Shown here piece by piece: positions 25,864 to 33,994 of a stretch of 64,000 nt of DNA. The position numbers and the translations under genes are program-made. This stretch comes from T3SED10-260 sp035363255. Lineage in GTDB: Bacteria; Caldisericota; Caldisericia; UBA6126. The notes under the pieces were generated by a model that made no database searches, was not told where the DNA came from, and was given only the letters and a program-made list of their open reading frames with translations. The stretch is taken from assembly GCA_035363255.1 (NCBI GenBank), contig DAOSES010000011.1, positions 1 through 64,000 on the forward strand. The letters are read 5' to 3'. The first letter of the stretch is position 1. The number at the start of each line of letters is the position of its first letter.

Positions 25864-26369
25864 TTTGAATACCTTCTTATCAGTGCTTCAGGGATAGCAA
25901 CATCTTCGGCAAGCTCAAGTGCAGAAAGATCATCAAAATAATCAGTAAACAAGACTCCATTCAGGTGATCAATTTCGTGTTGGATCACGCGAGAAAAAAA
26001 GCCGGAAGCTTCAAATTCGACGCTGATTTTTTTCAGAGGATCTATAGCCCTGACGAGGATATGCTTTGACCTTTTTACGTTTGCATATACTCCTGGAATG
26101 CTTAAACAGCCCTCGTTGTCAACTTGTTCGCCTTTGGTTTTGATGATTTCGGGATTAGCGAGACAAAGTAGGATGCCAGGCTCTTGTTCTACTGTTATCA
26201 ACCTCAGAGAGACTCCTACCTGTGGAGCTGCAAGACCGACTCCACGAGGATGAGAGTTTCTCATGGTATCGATCATTTTTTTGCACAAGAGTTTGAGTTC
26301 TGCATCAAAATGCTGAACTGATTTCGCTTTTTTTCGCAATACAGGATGACCATACGTATATATTTTCAT
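25860..26369 (-). CDS. def: Peptide deformylase
   Basis: 169 residues with all three motifs: GVGLAAPQVGVS, EGCLSIPGVYA (cysteine ligand) and QHEIDHLNGVLF (HExxH). It removes the formyl group from nascent proteins with a bound metal. It follows priA by six bases and precedes fmt, a widespread order (priA-def-fmt). An A-rich stretch replaces a clear ribosome-binding site. Confidence 0.97.
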   Translation of the reverse strand: MKIYTYGHPVLRKKAKSVQHFDAELKLLCKKMIDTMRNSHPRGVGLAAPQVGVSLRLITVEQEPGILLCLANPEIIKTKGEQVDNEGCLSIPGVYANVKRSKHILVRAIDPLKKISVEFEASGFFSRVIQHEIDHLNGVLFTDYFDDLSALELAEDVAIPEALIRRYSK

Positions 26370-26375
26370 TTTTTT

Positions 26376-28391
26376 TTAATCCAATACCTTTATTTTAAAT
26401 GATATTTTCTCATTTTTTTTATATTCATCAATAATACCACAAAGAAAGCTTGAAGATTCAATAATTTCCGAACTACTCATCAAAAAGGAATATGCTTTTT
26501 TTCCTCCAGCCTTTCCAGTGGGGATTTTTTTTATGCTTTTAATGCTCAGGTTTTTTTCTCCTTCCAACATCTTACTTAACACCTTGATATGATCATCAAG
26601 ATATGCTTCATCATTGGATATAAGATTAAGCTCAAGCCAGTCTTTATATGGTGGGTATCCAAGAAGTTTTCGAGTATTCAACATTTCTTGATAATATCGG
26701 GCAAGCTGCTTGTTTCTAACTGCTCGAAGCAACTGGGATTGCGGGGAATAGGATGGAATGATAAATTCTTTAGCTTCTTTCTCAGTAAGCAGCTTTTCAT
26801 AAATTCTGGATAATAGGTTTAGGGCTTTTTCTTCGGAAGAAAAACTTGGAAAATTGGTGATGCTATCCAAACCCAGCCATACACAAAGGGAGATCTGACT
26901 AAAGTCCAGGTGTTCCAGTGCGAGTATGGTTCCAACGAGAATATCGTAGTTTCCTGTATTTAATTCCAGCATATGTTTTTCGTCTATGTTGTCTTTATCC
27001 AATCGGAGAATACGTTTTCCATAAAATCTTGACAATAAAGTGCTTTCTATTTTTTGGGTCCCTGGGGTTTGGAAGCGCAAAGACACTTCCTTGCATTCGG
27101 GGCACTTGGTAGGTATCGGAAAACTTTGCCGACAGTAGCGGCAATAAGCATGGTCCTGGGAAGGTGCGATGGATTGAACGATTTGACATTTGGGACACTT
27201 AGCAACATATCCACAGTTTTTACACAAAAGGTAATTATAGAATCCCTTTCTATTGTGAAGCAGAAACACCTTTTTTCCATGGTTTAGGTATTGTTCCATT
27301 TTTCGAAGTATGGAAAAAGGGACTACCGAGTATCCATGTTCATGATTCTCTTTATTCATGGACAATATGGACAAGCTGGGATGAACCAGGGAAGTAGCAT
27401 TATATCTTTTCTGTTTGATGTGCAACATTTGTTTGAGTTTTAATTGTTGAAAAGCAGTTAAGCCTGGTATAAAGCTAGCCAGAACCACTGCTTCTCCTGT
27501 TTCATTTGATCTGAAGAAAGCAGTTTTGTCGATAGGATAATTGAAAGGCATATCCCATGAATAGGACATATGAAGGCAGTCTTCGATGAATATAAGGGGA
27601 TATTTCTTTTCAAGATTGAGAAGGCCATGTTTACCTTTAATGAGAAGTCTTGATTTGCATGGCGAGGTTTCAAAAAAAGCTTTGGCTTGAATTTCTTTTT
27701 GTCGGCTGGGCACAATGAGTAAAGCATCTTGTAAGTTTTGTTCTAATATTTCAGACTCCAACCATTTAAATCGTTGTTCGGAATTAAGCAAATTGAGCAA
27801 GCTTACACCTTTGAAAGAAGGAGTAGACGTGTTTGGCTTCAAGCTGGGGTAATTCACAAAATACTTTTTGGTAGTGTTTTTTGTTTCATTTAGTTTTTTC
27901 AGGAGTGAGTTATTTTTTTTCCAATGCATTTTTTTTTGTAATAAATCTTCAAAAAAACCTTGGGGGTGTTTGCTGATATATTTTATTAAGATGCTGGATT
28001 CTTTTTCTTTTTCAATTTCATTCAAAAAAGCTTCTGTCCATTCATAAAGCACTCGAATATTTTTCTTTGCTGGGAAAATTCCTGCCATTTTAAGCAAAAG
28101 CGATAAAGGATAAAAATAGGAGACTGAAATGAGCATTAGAAAGGACAATGAAGCCTGAGTCAATGGAGTAGTTTGGGAGAGCAAAGAACTAATTTCCTTG
28201 ATTTGCTCAGAGGAGTGGGTAGAAAGATCCACTACGACTCCCAGGCGCATACTGTTGGATAAACCAAAAGGAACTTGTACCAGGGAACCAAAAGTTAATT
28301 CTTTATCCATGGAAGGGGGTATGCTGTAGGAAAAAAAGGTATTTTTGAAAAAGGGAAAATCTTCAACAATAACTTTTGCTATCTTCTGCAC
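26376..28391 (-). CDS. priA: Degenerate PriA-like primosomal protein lacking helicase motifs
   Basis: 671 residues, shorter than usual PriA (~730-830). Start GTG with GAGG upstream. The N-terminal 3'-DNA-binding domain is recognisable (GSLVQVPFGLSNSMRLGVVV). The zinc-binding region is intact: CKNCGYVAKCPKC, CRYCRQSFPIPTKCPEC (~386-440). The Walker A (GxTGSGKT) is missing altogether, and the DEEH box reads FIEDCLHMSYSW. The usual GTQMIAKGHDF is replaced by GTILALEHLDF. PriA should load DnaB at stalled forks; this protein is unlikely to hydrolyse ATP. Actinobacterial PriA is a known parallel. Position priA-def-fmt supports orthology. Confidence 0.85.
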   Translation of the reverse strand: MQKIAKVIVEDFPFFKNTFFSYSIPPSMDKELTFGSLVQVPFGLSNSMRLGVVVDLSTHSSEQIKEISSLLSQTTPLTQASLSFLMLISVSYFYPLSLLLKMAGIFPAKKNIRVLYEWTEAFLNEIEKEKESSILIKYISKHPQGFFEDLLQKKMHWKKNNSLLKKLNETKNTTKKYFVNYPSLKPNTSTPSFKGVSLLNLLNSEQRFKWLESEILEQNLQDALLIVPSRQKEIQAKAFFETSPCKSRLLIKGKHGLLNLEKKYPLIFIEDCLHMSYSWDMPFNYPIDKTAFFRSNETGEAVVLASFIPGLTAFQQLKLKQMLHIKQKRYNATSLVHPSLSILSMNKENHEHGYSVVPFSILRKMEQYLNHGKKVFLLHNRKGFYNYLLCKNCGYVAKCPKCQIVQSIAPSQDHAYCRYCRQSFPIPTKCPECKEVSLRFQTPGTQKIESTLLSRFYGKRILRLDKDNIDEKHMLELNTGNYDILVGTILALEHLDFSQISLCVWLGLDSITNFPSFSSEEKALNLLSRIYEKLLTEKEAKEFIIPSYSPQSQLLRAVRNKQLARYYQEMLNTRKLLGYPPYKDWLELNLISNDEAYLDDHIKVLSKMLEGEKNLSIKSIKKIPTGKAGGKKAYSFLMSSSEIIESSSFLCGIIDEYKKNEKISFKIKVLD

Positions 28392-28410
28392 AAAGAAACC
28401 TCATCCATAA

Positions 28411-28458
28411 AAGAAATAAAAAAAGCGCCTGCTCTGCGTGTTTGCAAGAGCAGGCGCT
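28411..28458 (-). terminator. Strong rho-independent terminator after the secreted CAO-N protein
   Basis: Perfect 12-base arms (28424-28435 and 28447-28458, AGCGCCTGCTCT and complement) with an 11-base loop, followed on the minus strand by a T-rich tract. It lies between the secreted protein gene and priA, only 20 bases before the priA GTG. Confidence 0.92.
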
Positions 28459-28470
28459 TGGAATTACTGA

Positions 28471-29616
28471 TTAGGAAAGCTTTGGATAGGTAAGAGTGAT
28501 GGTTTGAGTGGCTCCATCCCATCCTACTTCACAACCCAGATTGTCTGCAACAAAACGAAGAGGCAACACGGTACGACCTGCTACGATTTTGGGTGAAAGC
28601 GTAGGAGCTTGAACGTCGATGGGTGTGGGAACGCCGTTGATATTAGCGATGGGTTTGTCTATCCAGAGTTCGATGGTAACTTCGTTGCCCTTGATGGTTA
28701 CTCGTCGATCACTTGCATCCCATGCAATTTGCGCGCCAATAGATTCGGTGACTATACGGATAGGTACCAGAGTTCTTCCTGATGCCTTGTCAACAAATGG
28801 AGCTGCTTCGATTTCTTTGCTTTGGTTGTTGACTAAAACCTTTTTGCTTCCGATGACTAGTTTAATGACAACGGGGTCTTTTCGTATGATTACAAATTCG
28901 ATTAATGTTTCGTTGCCAGCGCGATCGATAGCAATTACTTTGAATTTGTTTTCACCAGATTTAAGGGTGACTTCGTGGGAAAAACTACCGTCTTCAGCTA
29001 CTTCGATGGCTTTTCCATCGATGGTGAGGGTAGCTCCAATTTCGGTGCTACCTTTGATAACGGCAGTATTGAAGAAGGTGGGATCAACTTTTTCGATGTT
29101 TAATTCTGGAGGGATAATGTCTTTTTCTTTGATTTCAAAAACTAAAGCTTGAAATTCTGCTTTGATTTCGATGCTTGCGGGATCAAGAAGCATAATATTG
29201 TTTAGATCAATTTTTGCTTCATTGGCTTGCTTGAGGGCTTTGAAATGAAAAGTAGCTATGATGCCGGAACCACTGATGCCCTGAACATCTCCAGTGCGGC
29301 TGATACCAAAATGTATGATGCCTTTACCTTCGCGTTCGTTGGCTGTCATGAGCAAACGATTTTTGTCGGAAGATAAGAAGGGACCCTGCTCTACTTTGGA
29401 ATACTTGATTAAATCGACAGGGAAGACTACATCAAAACCCGCTCCAACGAGATTATTAATGTTTTCGACAGAGACAGCTAATTGGAAATTTCCCTCTTCG
29501 TATACAGATCCTTCAACAATCTGAAGATTAAGTGAAGTCTCTTGAGCGAAAACTGATGGAACAATGACAGAAAAAAGAATTGCTACTGAAAGCCAAACAG
29601 ACAATATTTTTCGCAT
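28471..29616 (-). CDS. Secreted protein with cohesin-like, Ig-like and copper-amine-oxidase-N domains
   Basis: 381 residues. Signal peptide 1-24 (cleavage after VFAQ). Residues ~28-165 resemble a cohesin-type beta-sandwich (SVENINNLVGAGFDVVFP and IATFHFKALKQ). Residues ~175-245 form an Ig-like domain (ATLTIDGKAIEVAEDGSFS, VIAIDRAGNETLIEF). Residues ~270-378 are a CAO-N domain (RTLVPIRIVTESIGAQIAWD, GRTVLPLRFVADNLGCEVGWD). The last domain is a surface-association module without amine oxidase activity, frequent in Firmicutes. The larger protein at 53092 shares the Ig and CAO-N parts. Ribosome-binding site AGGGGG. Likely cell-surface; binding partner unknown. Confidence 0.85.
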   Translation of the reverse strand: MRKILSVWLSVAILFSVIVPSVFAQETSLNLQIVEGSVYEEGNFQLAVSVENINNLVGAGFDVVFPVDLIKYSKVEQGPFLSSDKNRLLMTANEREGKGIIHFGISRTGDVQGISGSGIIATFHFKALKQANEAKIDLNNIMLLDPASIEIKAEFQALVFEIKEKDIIPPELNIEKVDPTFFNTAVIKGSTEIGATLTIDGKAIEVAEDGSFSHEVTLKSGENKFKVIAIDRAGNETLIEFVIIRKDPVVIKLVIGSKKVLVNNQSKEIEAAPFVDKASGRTLVPIRIVTESIGAQIAWDASDRRVTIKGNEVTIELWIDKPIANINGVPTPIDVQAPTLSPKIVAGRTVLPLRFVADNLGCEVGWDGATQTITLTYPKLS

Positions 29617-29639
29617 GAATCCCCCTAAAGCTTTAAAAA

Positions 29640-29712
29640 TGGAGATGAGCAGATTCGAACTGCTGACCTCCTCGGTGCAAGCGAGGCGTTCTCCCAGCTG
29701 AACTACATCCCC
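29640..29712 (-). tRNA. tRNA-Ala (UGC)
   Basis: 73-base cloverleaf on the minus strand: acceptor GGGGATG/CATCTCC with one G-T pair, anticodon stem CCTCG/CGAGG, loop CTTGCAC (anticodon TGC), T-loop TTCGAAC, discriminator A. CCA is not encoded. Confidence 0.97.
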
Positions 29713-29717
29713 GAATC

Positions 29718-29791
29718 TGGGCCTCCCTGGATTCGAACCAGGGACCTCATCCTTATCAGGGATGCGCTCTAACCAACTGAGCTAGAGGCCC
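29718..29791 (-). tRNA. tRNA-Ile (GAU)
   Basis: 74-base cloverleaf on the minus strand: acceptor GGGCCTC/GAGGCCC, loop CTGATAA (anticodon GAT), T-loop TTCGAAT, discriminator A, no encoded CCA. Transcribed just ahead of tRNA-Ala with a five-base gap. The pair usually sits in the 16S-23S spacer, but no rRNA is here. Confidence 0.97.
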
Positions 29792-29935
29792 TCACATAAT
29801 ACTCTGAAAATGATAAGAAAAACATTAATAATTGCAAGACCCAAAACAAAAAAGAAAAATAAACTAATTGGGGTAAAAGAGCTTTTATTTAAATAGCGAA
29901 TATAATTATGTAGGACATAGAAATATTTAAAGAGG

Positions 29936-30505
29936 GTGTTTTTTTTGTTTAAAGTAAATAAATTTTCTGCACATGTATTGTTTGGCATAAAACCTTTTTA
30001 TCTCCTTATTGTTTTATTTTTACTTTCACTTGGAGTATTGTTTTTACTCCATTTGCTCAAACCATCCAATGATTTGAGCAGTTTTACCAGCCAGGTGTAT
30101 CAAGTAAAACTATCTTATCCTTCGGCTTGGAAGGCTGTTCCTATTGATGAAACAAAAGCAGAACCTCATTCCTTTGAAAACGCCAGCGGCTTTTTTTCAC
30201 TTAGCGCAAAAGTTAATACTAATTCCTCTTCGTTGCTTGAGATATGCAAGAATGAAATAGAATCTCAGGTAAATGATTTTGGTAGCAAGCCCCAAATACA
30301 AAAGTTTTACTTGAATGCTCGTGAAGCTTATTATATCCTTCCCTCCGATGACCAAAACGAAGAAGAAAAAGGAAAAGCATGTATGATTACCTTGTACCCA
30401 CTTCCAGTGTGGATTGATTTTGATTTCCATGAAGTATTTATTCTTTCAGCAAGTAAGGATCATATTTTTCAAATCACAAAATCACTTGAGTTCTTGTACA
30501 AATGA
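29936..30505 (+). CDS. Membrane-anchored protein with PsbP/DUF1795-like hint, unknown function
   Basis: 189 residues from a GTG; the true start may be a few codons further in (TTG at 29945), as AGAGGG lies very close. One transmembrane helix (~20-42), then an exported domain of ~145 residues beginning QVYQVKLSYPSAWKAVP. The YPSAWK motif followed by a beta-rich stretch recalls PsbP-like or DUF1795 domains, but the match is short. Its stop overlaps the next start (ATGA), so the two unknown genes form a translational unit. A TATAAT at 29901-29906 could drive them. Confidence 0.55.
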   Translation: MFFLFKVNKFSAHVLFGIKPFYLLIVLFLLSLGVLFLLHLLKPSNDLSSFTSQVYQVKLSYPSAWKAVPIDETKAEPHSFENASGFFSLSAKVNTNSSSLLEICKNEIESQVNDFGSKPQIQKFYLNAREAYYILPSDDQNEEEKGKACMITLYPLPVWIDFDFHEVFILSASKDHIFQITKSLEFLYK

Positions 30506-31689
30506 TAAAATCCAAGTATTTTGTTCTTGTGCTTGTTTTAATAGTTCTACTCGGAAGTGTCTTATTCCTTGTGGTTCAAAATACAGTATTTCAGAAGCAT
30601 AACAACATGAAACTCTCCATACCAAACCAGACTGTTCCTCTCATTGAAATGCGAACTTCGGAGAGTGATCAGTCTTTTGTTCAACTACACTTATGCGTCT
30701 GGGATCCAGCTTCAGCTGTCTGGTTCCGCGACGATGTTCCGATCTGTGAAATTCAGGGAGGACCAGTGAAAGTCTTTTGGAATGGAACACGTCGAGTATT
30801 CCTGTCTCCCTCCAATCCCCGAGGAAGTTTCAGAATAATCAAACAGAATCCACTTTTCCAGATCATCAGTCTTCCTTTGTCCGATTTATTTGTTCCCATC
30901 AAAGTTGCTGATACTTCTGACCTATCTTATTATTGTGTTCTGGAGCAACATCAACAAGGCAAAGATCTCAGGGTGTCTTTTTTTAATTCTAAAAACCCCC
31001 CACAACTTCTGAAGTCAGTTCCGATTGAGCCCATAGAGTCCTCTATTATTCTCGAAGCAGTGGCTCATGAATTGAGTCACGAGCAGGCGAAGTTTTTTTT
31101 CTCTTTCAACAAACAGAAAGATTATGGATCAAGTCACGGCTTAATGAAGTGTAGCATTCCAACTCAGTCACCAAGTGAAGCTGTTTTAGAAACAGCCTAT
31201 GAGTCCTTTTATGCGGAGTCTGGAATATATTACCAAAAAACTGCCTCTGATCTCTATCGTATTGGAAGCAACAGAGAAATTGGCATCATGCAGAGTGAAA
31301 TGCTCGGATTTCTTCCTTTTACCCTTCACAGATCTATTTTGCGCTCTTTTTATGACTATTTATTTAAACAAAATCATCCCCAGGGTATCAAAACTGAGCT
31401 TGGCATTGAGCTTAAGGAGTTTTCTACAAAAGATCTCAGAATAAGCCAATATGACCAAATTATGTTGGTTTTGTGGAAGCCAGGCAATATCGTTTTGTCC
31501 TCTGCTTCTAAAGATATAAGGGAAGGTAGTGCCTTGCCCATAGCTCAATTTTCAGCCATTATGAATAGTAGTGTTCTTGGTTATGTACAACGCACTGGCA
31601 AGCTTCTCCGTTTTTTTAGTGAAAACCGACTTCAACAGGAGCTTGTTTTTCCAGAGGACGGTTTTTTCTACGAATATATAAGTCCCTAA
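30502..31689 (+). CDS. Membrane-anchored exported protein, unknown function
   Basis: 395 residues. N-terminal transmembrane helix (residues 6-26), then ~365 residues outside. The sequence is beta-rich with no recognised motif; candidate features are VAHELSHEQAKFFF (~190), which looks like HExxH (HELSH), but no second zinc ligand pattern is convincing, and the local context reads as a beta-strand protein. Coupled by a four-base overlap to the previous unknown gene. Followed by a clear intergenic gap before tdh. Confidence 0.55.
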   Translation: MIKSKYFVLVLVLIVLLGSVLFLVVQNTVFQKHNNMKLSIPNQTVPLIEMRTSESDQSFVQLHLCVWDPASAVWFRDDVPICEIQGGPVKVFWNGTRRVFLSPSNPRGSFRIIKQNPLFQIISLPLSDLFVPIKVADTSDLSYYCVLEQHQQGKDLRVSFFNSKNPPQLLKSVPIEPIESSIILEAVAHELSHEQAKFFFSFNKQKDYGSSHGLMKCSIPTQSPSEAVLETAYESFYAESGIYYQKTASDLYRIGSNREIGIMQSEMLGFLPFTLHRSILRSFYDYLFKQNHPQGIKTELGIELKEFSTKDLRISQYDQIMLVLWKPGNIVLSSASKDIREGSALPIAQFSAIMNSSVLGYVQRTGKLLRFFSENRLQQELVFPEDGFFYEYISP

Positions 31690-31780
31690 TTTTCTTGGTC
31701 CAAAGGTAATTTCAATTTAGCGATTTTTTTGCTTTTATATTTATGCTAAACTATCATCAATTTGTGTATAGGAGGATTGC

Positions 31781-32734
31781 ATGAAAAAAGTTCTCATCAC
31801 GGGAGCTCTTGGTCAAATTGGGACTGATTTGTCTGAAGCTTTAGTTAAAAAGCTTGGAACAGAAAGCGTTATTAGCTGCTATCACCACAAAAAACCTGAA
31901 ATTATGGATGGATCCAGAGGCATATACGAACAGCTGGATGCAACCAAAGTGGGTGAAATTGATAAGCTCATCGAAAAACACCATATTGATACGATAGTGC
32001 ATATGGCATCACTTCTCTCAGCAAACGCTGAGAAACAACCCATGTTTGCCTGGGAAGTTAACATGAATGGTCTCATCAACGTATTAGAAGCTGCCAGAAA
32101 ATACCATTGCGCCGTTTTTAATCCAAGCTCGATCGCTGTTTTTGGTCCTACCTCTCCTCAAGACAACACTCCTCAGGATACTATCCTTCGCCCGACTTCG
32201 ATGTATGGTGTAACCAAAGTATCTGGCGAACTACTCTGTGACTACTATTTCAAAAAGTACCAAGTGGATGTGCGGGGTTTGCGCTATCCTGGTCTCATCT
32301 CCTACAAAACTGAGCCAGGTGGGGGCACCACAGATTACGCAGTAGCCATATACTTTGACGCTATTTTAAAAGGGAGCTATACCTGTTATCTTGGCGAAAA
32401 CACTTCTATTGACATGATGTATATGCCCGATGCAATCAAAGCCACCATCGACCTAATGGAAGCTAATCCCGACAAACTCATACATCGCAATGCCTTCAAT
32501 GTCTCTGCCATGGCCTTCACCCCAGCTCAAATTGCAAAATCCATACAAAAAGTCATGCCCGAATTTACTATGCATTATGATATCGACCCAGTTCGTCAGG
32601 GAATAGCAGATTCCTGGCCCAACAGCATTGACGATTCTGCTGCCAGAGCTGAATGGGGCTGGAAGCACGATTTTGATTTAGACGCCATGACTCACGATAT
32701 GCTTGAAAATTTAAAAGTAATTCTTAAAAAATAA
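31781..32734 (+). CDS. tdh: L-threonine 3-dehydrogenase, short-chain (SDR) type
   Basis: 317 residues of the NAD-dependent epimerase/dehydratase fold, not the zinc alcohol-dehydrogenase type. NAD motif LITGALGQIGTDL, VHMASLLSANAE, catalytic SSIAVFG and YGVTKVSGE (Tyr and Lys), and GLRYPGLISYKTEPGGGTTDYA-type substrate loop. It oxidises threonine to 2-amino-3-ketobutyrate. The adjacent kbl makes the assignment firm. Ribosome-binding site TAGGAGG, nine bases from ATG. Confidence 0.93.
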   Translation: MKKVLITGALGQIGTDLSEALVKKLGTESVISCYHHKKPEIMDGSRGIYEQLDATKVGEIDKLIEKHHIDTIVHMASLLSANAEKQPMFAWEVNMNGLINVLEAARKYHCAVFNPSSIAVFGPTSPQDNTPQDTILRPTSMYGVTKVSGELLCDYYFKKYQVDVRGLRYPGLISYKTEPGGGTTDYAVAIYFDAILKGSYTCYLGENTSIDMMYMPDAIKATIDLMEANPDKLIHRNAFNVSAMAFTPAQIAKSIQKVMPEFTMHYDIDPVRQGIADSWPNSIDDSAARAEWGWKHDFDLDAMTHDMLENLKVILKK

Positions 32735-32756
32735 TTAAAAGGACAGAGGAGAAAGA

Positions 32757-33992
32757 ATGCCATTAACAAAAATCAACAAAGTTCTTAACAGTGAAATCGA
32801 AGCCATGCGCAGCAACAATACTGCCAAGGGCGACGAAATGATCGTCGAAAAAGTACTTCCTGCATCAGGAAACAAAGGTCCCAGGTTTCTAATCAAGGGT
32901 TTTGCAGGAAAAGAATTCATCCGAATGAACTCCAATTCCTACCTGGGTCTTTCATTTAGAAAAGATTTGCGCGATGCTGCCGAAGAAAAATCAGAAATCT
33001 TTGGTGCGGGTCCTGGTGCCGTACGTTTCATTAGCGGTACTTATGCCACCCATATTGAGCTTGAACAAACACTGGCTCGTTTTCATAGCAAAGAGGCAGC
33101 TATGCTATTTAGTGCTGCTTATATGGCCACCCTGGGCTCTTTAACTTCACTCATCACCCCTGAAACGATTGTTATCAGCGATGAACTCAATCACAATTGT
33201 ATTATCAATGCTATCCGTATGTCTCGACCCAAGGAAAAGCTCATCTATCCTCATCTAAATCTGGATTCCCTTCGCAATCAACTCGAAGAAAAAAAAGGCA
33301 CTGCAAAACGAGTTTTGGTTATCACTGATGGAATCTTTTCCATGCGTGGTGATCATGCTCCCCTTGATGTTATCTCTGATATAGTTCATGAATTTGATGC
33401 TCATTATGAGGAAGGTGTGCTTTTAATAGTAGATGACTCTCACGGAGTGGGATCCTTTGGTCAAACCGGACGAGGCACTATCGAATATACCAATGCCAAA
33501 GGAGTAGATGTTTTAATCGGAACTCTTGGCAAAGCATTCGGAACAAATGGTGGATATCTTGTTACCGACAAGAGTATCGTAGATTATTTACACCAGAAAG
33601 CTCCCACCTACATTTATTCGAATCCCATTTCCCCTGGTGAAGCAGCTTCAGCTAAAAAAGCAGTAGAGTTAGTTGACACTCCTGAAGGCAAAGAAATTTT
33701 GCATCGTCTCAGAACATTGACTCATCAATTCAAGCAAGGTCTTATTGATAATGGTTTTGAAACCCTTCCTGGGGAGCATCCTGTGGTTCCTTTAATGATC
33801 AGAGACAGCAAAAAGACAGTAGAAACCGTAAAATTTCTTAAAGAAAATGGCGTACTCGCTACCGGGCTTAGCTATCCTGTCGTTCCCAAGGGAGATGAAG
33901 AGATTCGTTTCCAGATTTCTGCAGAGCATACCCCCGAAGACATCAATACGGTGCTTTCCATCTTAGCTGATTGTAAAAGGAAAAACTGGTAA
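32757..33992 (+). CDS. kbl: Glycine C-acetyltransferase (2-amino-3-ketobutyrate CoA ligase)
   Basis: 411 residues, alpha-oxoamine synthase family. NSNSYLGLSFRKDLRDAAE, FGAGPGAVRFISGTYATH, DDSHGVGSFGQTGRG, and PLP lysine in IGTLGKAFGTNGGY. It splits 2-amino-3-ketobutyrate with CoA to glycine and acetyl-CoA. It lies 22 bases after tdh with GGACAGAGGAG upstream. The pair degrades threonine; glycine can go to glyA and acetyl-CoA to ATP formation or butyrate. Confidence 0.94.
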   Translation: MPLTKINKVLNSEIEAMRSNNTAKGDEMIVEKVLPASGNKGPRFLIKGFAGKEFIRMNSNSYLGLSFRKDLRDAAEEKSEIFGAGPGAVRFISGTYATHIELEQTLARFHSKEAAMLFSAAYMATLGSLTSLITPETIVISDELNHNCIINAIRMSRPKEKLIYPHLNLDSLRNQLEEKKGTAKRVLVITDGIFSMRGDHAPLDVISDIVHEFDAHYEEGVLLIVDDSHGVGSFGQTGRGTIEYTNAKGVDVLIGTLGKAFGTNGGYLVTDKSIVDYLHQKAPTYIYSNPISPGEAASAKKAVELVDTPEGKEILHRLRTLTHQFKQGLIDNGFETLPGEHPVVPLMIRDSKKTVETVKFLKENGVLATGLSYPVVPKGDEEIRFQISAEHTPEDINTVLSILADCKRKNW

Positions 33993-33994
33993 TA

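Noticed and set aside
28619..29152. A 177-codon open frame antisense to the secreted CAO-N protein
   Set aside because: Low-complexity Ser/Leu-rich translation of the complement of a real gene; no start signal.
30502..31689. Zinc protease call for the 395-residue protein based on HELSH
   Set aside because: A single short HExxH-like string without a third ligand or the rest of a metallopeptidase fold is likely to be chance.
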